From the NCBI GenBank assembly GCA_964475985.1, contig CAYYYP010000021.1:1-53957 (forward strand): a stretch of DNA of 53,957 nucleotides, in the 5' to 3' direction. Positions 16,653-23,922 of this stretch are shown one piece after another. The DNA comes from CAYYYP01 sp964475985 (GTDB lineage Bacteria > Bdellovibrionota > UBA1018 > CAYHWW01). The notes beneath the pieces are model-generated. The model did not search any database. It saw only the letters and a program-made list of their open reading frames with translations, and was not told the origin of the DNA. A program made the translations under genes and the position numbers. Within the stretch, counting starts at the first letter, position 1, and every line of letters begins with the position of its first letter.

Positions 16653-17491
16653 TTGAGGTAATTCTCGAGATCCGAAGAATCACTGGAATGATCTTCGAGC
16701 GGTTCTGAACTCCCTTTAGTTTTTAAATCAACGCTAGTGATTTCTGAACGAAACCAAAGTTTTCCGTCCCGAAATCCTTCCGTAAGTTTAGGTAGCAACG
16801 TGGATTGATAAGCTTGATAGTTGGTAAATCTGATTTCAAGCGGTGGAGTGCCTTCCGGCGCACCTAAACCAGAAGTCACCAATGCCCGAATAGGTAGAAA
16901 CGTATCCTTTTCGATCCAGAGTTGGGGCCAAACTTGCGGAGCTGAAGTATCATGCATATTCGCGCCACTATTCATGACGATGGCAATTCGGCCGTGCCAT
17001 CTCATGAGCGAGAGATTTTCCTCTAATCGATACGGCAGGTCGGGCCGCTCCGGATGTTTTTCGGAGTAGAGTGCAGGCTCACTCTTTAGAGGGATGCCAA
17101 TGCGTTTGAAATGATCAAAAATTTGTGAGGAAGATGGCGCAAACTGAAGTGTAAATATAAGCGGAAAGTCCCGAGAGGAGGCATACCGATCTTTTACGGT
17201 ACGGGTACCGTTGGCCAAATTCTGCAGGGTAATTCTCACGGCTCCCGCGCCACCCGCGGACTGGCCGCGATGTTTTGCCAGCGCGTCAAAGTCGAAGATT
17301 TGGTTGAAAGTGGAGCGCGGCGTCGTATCACCTTCGAAAAACTCAAGCTTCGATGTCATGCGGACTTGGCGAGCATCGCTATGCCGTTTTGCAATTTGCC
17401 TTACAATGAAAAAAGACGGCGGAATGTAAGCTTCACTGGTCTGAGCCGAAAAAAAGCCCAATATAAACAAAAAAACGGGAAGAAAGATCAT
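16640..17491 (-). CDS. Exported protein, unknown
   Basis: 283 aa. Signal peptide about residues 1-21 (FLPVFLFILGFFSAQTSEA). The mature protein is beta-rich with phrases such as WIEKDTFLPIRALV and EIRFTNYQ, which resemble the concave beta-sheet of LolA-like lipid-binding proteins; this is a pattern impression only. The C-terminal 25 residues are acidic and Ser-rich. It lies 15 bp after galU and overlaps priA, so it is cotranscribed with both. Confidence 0.6.
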   Translation of the reverse strand: MIFLPVFLFILGFFSAQTSEAYIPPSFFIVRQIAKRHSDARQVRMTSKLEFFEGDTTPRSTFNQIFDFDALAKHRGQSAGGAGAVRITLQNLANGTRTVKDRYASSRDFPLIFTLQFAPSSSQIFDHFKRIGIPLKSEPALYSEKHPERPDLPYRLEENLSLMRWHGRIAIVMNSGANMHDTSAPQVWPQLWIEKDTFLPIRALVTSGLGAPEGTPPLEIRFTNYQAYQSTLLPKLTEGFRDGKLWFRSEITSVDLKTKGSSEPLEDHSSDSSDLENYLKWVL

Positions 17492-17506
17492 CTTGGGATG
17501 ATCATA

Positions 17507-18382
17507 CTATAGTTTTAAGTTCTTGATGATTTCCAAAGTTTTTTCCCGCAGTTCTGGGCGTTTTAGTGCGAAGGCCAAAGTGGCTTCAATGAACCCAAGT
17601 TTATCCCCAGTGTCATAACGTTGCCCTTCAAACCGATAGGCTAAAAACTTTTGCTCCTGAGCCATCAGAGCCAAAGCATCGGTAAGTTGAATCTCACCTC
17701 CACTGCCTGGCTTAGTCTGTTCTAAGATTTCAAAAATGCGCGGTGTCAAAACGTAACGCCCAGGGATGGCCCAGCGGCTAGGAGTCTTTTCGGGCGCCGG
17801 TTTTTCCACAAGCTTTTTCGCGCGCATAAGTGACGGCCTTGAATCATCGAGGACTTCGGCATCCACAATGCCGTATTTGGAAACCTCCGAAAGCGGAACT
17901 TCCATCACGGCTACGACGGGTGCTTCATGTTCATCATAAACATCGGTCAATTGTTTGATGCATGGCACTTCCGAGTCAATGAGGTCATCGCCTAAGAGAA
18001 CGGCAAAGGGTTCATTCCCTACTGCCCGTTTGGCACAGAGAATAGCGTGGCCCAGTCCTAAAGGCTCTTTTTGACGCACGCTGATGATATTGGCCATTCT
18101 GGAAACGGAACGTGCCGTCTCTAAAAGTTCATCCTTACCTTTTACGCGTAAGGTTTCTTCAACTTCAAAAGAATAATCAAAATGATCTAAAATGGCGCCC
18201 TTGCCGCGGGCCGTCACAAGGACGATGTCTTTGATTCCGGCCATAAGACACTCTTCCACAATGTACTGAATCATGGGCTTGTCGATGATGGGAATCATCT
18301 CTTTGGGAATAGCTTTAGTCGCGGGCAAAAATCGGGTTCCTAGGCCAGCGGCAGGAATGACGGCTTTTCGTACTTTCATCAA
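17507..18382 (-). CDS. galU: UTP-glucose-1-phosphate uridylyltransferase
   Basis: 291 aa nucleotidyltransferase making UDP-glucose for envelope glycans. The N-terminal PAAGLGTRFLPATKAIPKEM is the UTP-binding signature. VLVTARGKGAI, VLLGDDLID, YGIVDAEV and VEKPAP follow in the expected order. It lies 12 bp downstream of the DksA-like gene. Confidence 0.97.
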   Translation of the reverse strand: MMKVRKAVIPAAGLGTRFLPATKAIPKEMIPIIDKPMIQYIVEECLMAGIKDIVLVTARGKGAILDHFDYSFEVEETLRVKGKDELLETARSVSRMANIISVRQKEPLGLGHAILCAKRAVGNEPFAVLLGDDLIDSEVPCIKQLTDVYDEHEAPVVAVMEVPLSEVSKYGIVDAEVLDDSRPSLMRAKKLVEKPAPEKTPSRWAIPGRYVLTPRIFEILEQTKPGSGGEIQLTDALALMAQEQKFLAYRFEGQRYDTGDKLGFIEATLAFALKRPELREKTLEIIKNLKL

Positions 18383-18394
18383 AACCGGATCATT

Positions 18395-18763
18395 CTAGCG
18401 TTGCAAGCGGCGGTGTGGCCGTTCGAGTTCAGTTTGACAGTCGATGCAAAGAGTAGTCACTGGGCTAGCCTTGAGGCGTGACTCAGCGATATCTTCTCCA
18501 CAACGTTCACATTCACCAAAACAACGCTCTTCAATTCTTTTGAGCGCGTCCCGAATCTTATCTAGAAGAACGAGTTCGCGGTCACGAATTTTTTGCTGGA
18601 GCGCTTTATCGGTTTCGACCGTAGCGACGTCCGTCCAGTCCGCGAGGACTTCATCTTCATTTTGTTGAGAGTTTGCAGTGCCCTGAACGAATTCACGATC
18701 AAGGTCCACGAGCCACTTGTTTAAAATGCCTTTAAATTGTTCAACTTTTTTTTGCGCCAACAT
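18395..18763 (-). CDS. DksA/TraR-family transcription factor
   Basis: 122 aa. A helical N-terminal part includes DWTDVA at residues 42-47, matching the DxxDxA tip motif of DksA coiled coils that enters the RNA polymerase secondary channel. The C-terminal zinc finger has the exact DksA spacing: Cys-x2-Cys-x17-Cys-x2-Cys (CERC, then CIDC). It is shorter than E. coli DksA (151 aa) by lack of the N-terminal extension, so it is a DksA paralogue or a short DksA. It probably modulates rRNA and stress promoters with ppGpp. First gene of the run dksA-like, galU, exported protein, priA, CFI-box. Confidence 0.9.
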   Translation of the reverse strand: MLAQKKVEQFKGILNKWLVDLDREFVQGTANSQQNEDEVLADWTDVATVETDKALQQKIRDRELVLLDKIRDALKRIEERCFGECERCGEDIAESRLKASPVTTLCIDCQTELERPHRRLQR

Positions 18764-18910
18764 AGTGTGAAATTTTTTAAACCCAGAGGGTCTCCTTTGT
18801 AAAGGTTTTGGGGGTGGCCGGGAACACTAATTGTAATTACGCGCGGTGTCAAACAAAGATTTGGTGATCTCATGCAGAACAAAGTAGTTTAAAGGCGCGA
18901 GGATGCACTT

Positions 18911-19810
18911 ATGAACAAATTTTTTGAACGATTTAGAGCAATAACTCCACTATTTGGTTTTAGCCTTATTTTCTTATCTGGCGCCCCGGCCAATGCAGAA
19001 CCTAATCCAGAATTACAGGAATTCCGGTCTCCGCGAGTGATTTCCTTGGCGGGCACGGGCCGCGGGTTTCCAATTTTGACGGATACGATTCACCAAAATA
19101 TTGCCGCATTGGGTTTCCAAGAAGTTCAGGCCTTACAGGGTTCTTATAACTGGCAAAATTTTTCGCCGCGGGTCCCGTCCGTTAGGGAAAAAATTTGGAA
19201 TGGTTCCATCGTGGATGGGCGCAATGAATACGCCGTGGCGGGAATTTCATTCACGAGACGTTCAGACGTAGATGTGTATCACATCGGGGTGGCAAAAAAG
19301 CTCACGGATTTTTTATCCATCGGTGGAACGGCCAAACGATATTCCACGCGCGCTGCCTATGAAAAGTATATCGGATCCCGCTCCGGATATGACGGCGGAA
19401 TCTCCGTTTCCGCGAATCTTACGAAGCTAGATATTTTACCGGTAGGAATGCAGGTAGGCGCAACCTTGGACAACCTTGTCCGCCGGGGCTCCGATGAAGC
19501 CATTATGGGTGGTCGGAAGTTAGGCGTAGCCGCTCGCACCGACCTTAAAGGAATTGTAAGCATTTATACCGATTACGTTCGGGTCATGGGCAATACGACC
19601 GAAACATATTCCTATTTTGGAGCAGGGGCTGAAGTCAGCCTAGGCGCTGATTTTTTTATCAGAGGTGGGGGTTTTGGATTTCAGCGGACGGGGTGGGGTG
19701 CCGGTGGTGGTTGGATGGGGCCAAAAATTGGCGTGAATTACGGCTACCAGAAAAAACTCAAACCTCACGATGGATTTGAACACGCCGTAGGATTCGATTT
19801 CTACATGTAG
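18911..19810 (+). CDS. Exported outer-membrane beta-barrel-like protein
   Basis: 299 aa. Signal peptide about residues 1-29 (ending ANA). The mature N-terminus SPRVISLAGTGRGFPILTDTIHQNIAALG resembles the N-terminal lid region of FadL/PorV-type barrels, where a short helix enters the pore. The remainder has repeating strands, a Gly-rich stretch (IRGGGFGFQRTGWGAGGGW) and ends in FDFYM with aromatic residues as in outer-membrane proteins. Substrate unknown. It has its own promoter region of about 147 bp shared divergently with the DksA-like gene. Confidence 0.65.
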   Translation: MNKFFERFRAITPLFGFSLIFLSGAPANAEPNPELQEFRSPRVISLAGTGRGFPILTDTIHQNIAALGFQEVQALQGSYNWQNFSPRVPSVREKIWNGSIVDGRNEYAVAGISFTRRSDVDVYHIGVAKKLTDFLSIGGTAKRYSTRAAYEKYIGSRSGYDGGISVSANLTKLDILPVGMQVGATLDNLVRRGSDEAIMGGRKLGVAARTDLKGIVSIYTDYVRVMGNTTETYSYFGAGAEVSLGADFFIRGGGFGFQRTGWGAGGGWMGPKIGVNYGYQKKLKPHDGFEHAVGFDFYM

Positions 19811-19848
19811 TCAGTTTTACTTAAACGAGTGCCGCCAATTTGCGTTCA

Positions 19849-20646
19849 TCAGCAGCCAAAAAAAACTTTTGGCGCGCCGGTTGCCGTGTTTTTACCAACT
19901 ACGAATGGTGCGCCTGGATAGATTTCTGACAATAGTGCTGCAGAAAAAGCATCATTCACCGGTCCGCACTTTTTGATTTCCCCGTTCTTAAGCCATAAAA
20001 TATCGGAACAGATTTCGGTCGCAAGGTTAAGATCATGGGATACAAAAATCACAGTCAGATTTTTAGAGATTTTGAACTCTTTTATGAGTTGTGAAATACG
20101 ATACTGGAAATTTAGATCAAGGTGGCTAAAGGACTCGTCTAGTAAAAGTACCTGGGTCTCCTGGGCAAATGCGCGAGCCAGGAGCGCAAGTTGGCGTTCA
20201 CCAGAGGATAAGCTTCGAAAAGAGATTTCCCGCATGGGAAGTAAACCCACTTTTTCTAAGCATAAATCCGCTTTAACCAAGGACTTCCCGAAATCCTCGT
20301 TGTAACTAAAACGACTTTGGGCCACGAAATCTAAAACCGTAACTGAGAATTCGGTTTCAACATTGCTAGGCACGTAGGATACCAACCGGGCCAACTCCCG
20401 GCGTGAGAAAGCCTTAATGTTCTTTTGCTCCAAAAAAATTTCGCCCGTAGTTTTTTGGTTCGCCCCGTGAAGGTTCGCAAGGGCCTTGAGAAGAGTTGTC
20501 TTACCGGAACCATTGGGCCCTAAAATTGCCAAGATAGAACCCTTTACTATCTCAAAGCTTAGTTCCCGCAAAACAACGGGGTTACTGCCTGCATGAGAGA
20601 ATGAAAAATTATCCACCTTTATCAAAGGTGCACCAACTAGATTCAT
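19849..20646 (-). CDS. ABC transporter ATP-binding protein, BtuD/FecE type
   Basis: 265 aa. Walker A LGPNGSGKTTLLKAL, signature LSSGERQLALLARA, Walker B VLLLDESFSHLD and H-loop VIFVSHDLN are all intact. Most similar in layout to the ATPases of FecCD-type importers (cobalamin, siderophores, heme). It overlaps the permease gene by 4 nt. Confidence 0.93.
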   Translation of the reverse strand: MNLVGAPLIKVDNFSFSHAGSNPVVLRELSFEIVKGSILAILGPNGSGKTTLLKALANLHGANQKTTGEIFLEQKNIKAFSRRELARLVSYVPSNVETEFSVTVLDFVAQSRFSYNEDFGKSLVKADLCLEKVGLLPMREISFRSLSSGERQLALLARAFAQETQVLLLDESFSHLDLNFQYRISQLIKEFKISKNLTVIFVSHDLNLATEICSDILWLKNGEIKKCGPVNDAFSAALLSEIYPGAPFVVGKNTATGAPKVFFGC

Positions 20647-21596
20647 CGGGTGGTGCCTCGCAAAATGAAAAGAAAGGAAACTCCTCCAATGAGAGACATG
20701 AGAACCCCCACCGGAATATCGAGCGGTTGGAAAACCAATCTAGACCCCAAGTCACAAAGTAAAAGGAATGTAGCGCCAGCCATAAAGCCTAGTGGGAAAA
20801 GGCGCATATGAGAAAGTACCCCGACACGCCTTAAAAAATGGGGAACCATCAGTCCGATAAAACCAATCATCCCGGCCGTCATTACGACGACCGCCGTAAG
20901 GATGGAAACCCACACAGTGATTCGTCTTTGTAATTTCGAACTTTCCACCCCGGCGGTCGCGGCTAGTTCAGGGTGAATGCTGAGCAGATCTAGCGCCCTA
21001 GATTCTTTGTAAATAAAAATACTTGATACAAGCACTGTCGCAAGGCCGCCGGTGGCCTCGCGAATTCCGGCTAAACCCAGGTCACCGAGTAACCAAGGCA
21101 CGGAATTTTGCCAAACCGCGGGGTTTGAAACCATTAATAGAAGCGTCGCCAGGGATGAAAAGATAAAACTTAAGACTAATCCCCGTAGAAGCACCTCTTT
21201 GAAGTCCAGCAGCCTTGCCCAGCGTAAAAGAAATGAGGCGCACACAAGGGACATCATACAGGCTAAGATCAGTGAGGAAAATTCTGAAGGGATTTTTAGC
21301 CCAAGGACTTGCCCTAATACTGAACCTAAGGCCGCTGCCGCCGCAATCCCTAGAATGGAGGCATCGGCAATGGGATTCATGCTCAGCGCTTGGGTCGCAA
21401 TTCCAGCGATGGTGAGACCGCCGCCGGCCGCGATTCCCGCCAATGTCCGGGGTAACCGCAGGGCCATAAAAATCTCCGGAGTCAGTTCTGAGAAGGAAAT
21501 CTGCCCCACGCAGAGATGGGCTGCCGCCACCAAAATAAATAGTGCAAAAGTCGATAATAAATATTGAAGAGGAGATTTACCTAGTTTGAGCATCAT
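20643..21596 (-). CDS. FecCD-family ABC importer permease (BtuC-like)
   Basis: 317 aa, about nine to ten hydrophobic segments. LRLPRTLAGIAAGGGLTIAGI and MIGFIGLMVPHFLR are hallmarks of the BtuC/FecC/FhuB family. It forms the membrane channel with the ATPase downstream. Its start overlaps the binding-protein gene by 20 nt. Confidence 0.93.
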   Translation of the reverse strand: MMLKLGKSPLQYLLSTFALFILVAAAHLCVGQISFSELTPEIFMALRLPRTLAGIAAGGGLTIAGIATQALSMNPIADASILGIAAAAALGSVLGQVLGLKIPSEFSSLILACMMSLVCASFLLRWARLLDFKEVLLRGLVLSFIFSSLATLLLMVSNPAVWQNSVPWLLGDLGLAGIREATGGLATVLVSSIFIYKESRALDLLSIHPELAATAGVESSKLQRRITVWVSILTAVVVMTAGMIGFIGLMVPHFLRRVGVLSHMRLFPLGFMAGATFLLLCDLGSRLVFQPLDIPVGVLMSLIGGVSFLFILRGTTR

Positions 21597-22473
21597 ATTG
21601 GGCGCGGATCTCTTTAAGCCGTTCGATGCCTTTGATCAAGGAAAGGCTTGGCTTCGTAAGGTCATCCCTTTTCAGGATAAAAATGTTTTTATCCTGAACG
21701 GCCCGGATACGGGGATACTTCTCCCAATGCTTCATCGCCTGGCTCATCTCATCGTCTGAGCCGGTAAGGTTGCAAATCAGGATGATTTCCGGGTTTTTGG
21801 CCAGCACGGCTTCCATCCCAATTTGTGGGTAGGGGGTCTCAACTTCATGAAATATATTTATGAAATTCTGTTGTTTTAGAATTTGGCCAATGAAGGAATT
21901 TTTGCTTGCAGAGTAAAATGGGCGCCATCCAAGTTGAAGGAAAACCGAGGGGTCCTTCCGGCGGGTGCTCGCCTTATTGGAATCGGCTTCGAGGAGCCGA
22001 TGTAACTTTTGCATTCTTTCAAATACTTCCGGCGAGGATTGCTGGTTGACGCGAAATACTTTTGCCAGCAAATCATAGGTTTTCAGAATGTCGGCCGTAA
22101 GATGAGAATCAAAAACCATTACGGGAGCATTTAACTTTTCTAAAGTTTCCACCAGCTGTGCCCGATTTCCGTCCCGGCTAGCTAAAATTAAGTCTGGCTT
22201 TAATTGCAAAACCATTTCTGGCGAAATTCTGGTGTAAGGCCCCAGATTCTTTTTATTTTTAAGGTTGGTATACTCCGGTACTCCAACCAGAGCAGATTCG
22301 TGGCCCAACTCTGCAATCATCTCCGCCAGGGATGGCATAAGGGCAACTACGCGTTTAGGAATCGCGGTTATTGAAACCGGTTTGCCCCTAAAGTCTTTGA
22401 TCTCTACGGCATTGCTAACGGAGGTGCAGTAAATTCCACTAAGAATCAAAAATAAATTGAAAAAAAACTTCAT
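21577..22473 (-). CDS. Periplasmic binding protein of the BtuF/FepB class
   Basis: 298 aa with signal peptide (residues 1-22, ending SNA). PKRVVALMPSLAEMIAELG, ALVGVPEYT and PEMVLQLKPDLILASRDGN are typical of helical-backbone class III binding proteins and are closest in style to BtuF, so cobalamin is the leading guess; a siderophore is possible. No TonB-dependent receptor or cobalamin riboswitch is seen here: only 4 bp separate it from lgt, so it is read through from ileS-lspA-lgt. Confidence 0.88.
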   Translation of the reverse strand: MKFFFNLFLILSGIYCTSVSNAVEIKDFRGKPVSITAIPKRVVALMPSLAEMIAELGHESALVGVPEYTNLKNKKNLGPYTRISPEMVLQLKPDLILASRDGNRAQLVETLEKLNAPVMVFDSHLTADILKTYDLLAKVFRVNQQSSPEVFERMQKLHRLLEADSNKASTRRKDPSVFLQLGWRPFYSASKNSFIGQILKQQNFINIFHEVETPYPQIGMEAVLAKNPEIILICNLTGSDDEMSQAMKHWEKYPRIRAVQDKNIFILKRDDLTKPSLSLIKGIERLKEIRAQYDAQTR

Positions 22474-22477
22474 GGAT

Positions 22478-23296
22478 CTAAGGCCTCGGGGGGCCCAGGG
22501 TGGCCTCTTTATTAGTTTTTGAAACTCTACGGTGCAAATAAAAATAAAGCCAAAGCGAGGCGAGGAAAAATATCAGCGAAATAAATTGGGATGTAGATAT
22601 TTCAATACCAAAAATCGGAAAGGGAAGCTCTCCACGCGCCGGATCGCCTCGCAAAAATTCCAAAAAAAATCTCAGTAGTGGATAGCCTGCAAAATAGCCC
22701 AAAGCAATTTGCCCAGAATATTTCCGGTGTCGTTTCATCCGCAATAACAGGACAAACAATCCCAGCAATCCCAAAGTTTCATAAAGTGGGGTTGGATGTA
22801 GGTGCTGGCCGCGCCAAATTTCCGGCACGGACTCGGAAGTTATTACAAATCCCCAGGGCAAGTCCGTAGGGGTGCCAAAACAGCAGCCGGTGGTGAAGCA
22901 TCCGATGCGGCTGATGGCGTGGCCCAAGGCCGTCGAAAGCGTTACGGCGTCCGTGAATTTCAGAAGGTCCAGTCGGTTCTTTTTAGCGAACCAAAGGCCG
23001 TAGGGAAGAACCGCGATAAGCCCACCGTAAAAAACGAATCCGCCTTGCCAGATCAAAAGGGAAGCTCCGGGATTTTTGAAAAAATATTCCGCCTGAGTCA
23101 ACACAAACAAAACCCGGGCTCCCAAAAAACCTAAAACCAAACTCATAAAGGCCCAGTCCGTAACGCGTTCTACGGGCCAACCTTCATGCCGTGCTTCCCG
23201 CCTCAGCACGGATAACCCGGCCAAGAAACCTACAGCGCCCAGCACTCCGTATGAATAAATAGGAATGGATCCAATGTGAAAAAAAATGGGAAACAT
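22478..23296 (-). CDS. lgt: Prolipoprotein diacylglyceryl transferase
   Basis: 272 aa inner-membrane enzyme that adds diacylglycerol to the lipobox Cys. Seven hydrophobic segments. HAISRIGCFTTGCCFG is the family signature with the essential His and Arg, and HPTPLYE follows. It lies 9 bp after lspA, so the first two lipoprotein-maturation enzymes are adjacent. Confidence 0.96.
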   Translation of the reverse strand: MFPIFFHIGSIPIYSYGVLGAVGFLAGLSVLRREARHEGWPVERVTDWAFMSLVLGFLGARVLFVLTQAEYFFKNPGASLLIWQGGFVFYGGLIAVLPYGLWFAKKNRLDLLKFTDAVTLSTALGHAISRIGCFTTGCCFGTPTDLPWGFVITSESVPEIWRGQHLHPTPLYETLGLLGLFVLLLRMKRHRKYSGQIALGYFAGYPLLRFFLEFLRGDPARGELPFPIFGIEISTSQFISLIFFLASLWLYFYLHRRVSKTNKEATLGPPRP

Positions 23297-23305
23297 AATT
23301 AAATT

Positions 23306-23836
23306 TTAACTGTTTTTCTGGGAGTTAGCGGCAGGTGCCGACTTTTCCCGGCAATACATATCTATCATAAGCAAACCTACGCCGACGCATATGGCGATAT
23401 CCGCGACATTAAACGCCGGAAAGTGCAGTCCCGTCATCCCCCAATGAAAATCCAGGAAATCTATCACGTATCCAAGCCTGGCTCGATCAATCAAATTCCC
23501 AAAGGCTCCGCCCATGACCAGCGAAAGCGCAAATCCTAAACGCCAGTCGTTCTCGGGAAGCCTCCGGAACACAGAAAGAATCACGCCCAGAGCAACAAAA
23601 GGGATAATAATGAAAAACGGAATTCTTAGGGCAGAATCCCATTGCGAAAGCAATCCGAAGGCAGCGCCCGGATTTCTGACATAAGTAAGACTGAAAAAAG
23701 ATGGAATCATTAAAACGGATTCGCCGTAAAAGAAGTTCTGGACCACCAGATGCTTTGTGACTTGATCAAGGATGACCAGCAAACTTGAGAAACACAAAAA
23801 TATGATGATGCGAAGAGCCCTAGGCGTAAGTTTCAT
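23306..23836 (-). CDS. lspA: Signal peptidase II (lipoprotein)
   Basis: 176 aa aspartic protease in the inner membrane, cleaving diacylated prolipoproteins. Four transmembrane segments. Catalytic Asp117 in GGAFGNLIDR and Asp146 in FNVADIAI match the family pattern. It follows ileS as in many bacteria. Confidence 0.97.
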   Translation of the reverse strand: MKLTPRALRIIIFLCFSSLLVILDQVTKHLVVQNFFYGESVLMIPSFFSLTYVRNPGAAFGLLSQWDSALRIPFFIIIPFVALGVILSVFRRLPENDWRLGFALSLVMGGAFGNLIDRARLGYVIDFLDFHWGMTGLHFPAFNVADIAICVGVGLLMIDMYCREKSAPAANSQKNS

Positions 23837-23922
23837 GATATTAATTCTAACATGCTTTTATTTAGGTTCTACTCGCAAAGAAGTAGGGTGGGACTGGGCT
23901 AGATTTACCGGTTGAATGCAAC

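Noticed and set aside
22474..22477. Cobalamin riboswitch upstream of the BtuF-like gene
   Set aside because: Only 4 bp separate it from lgt; there is no room for a riboswitch.
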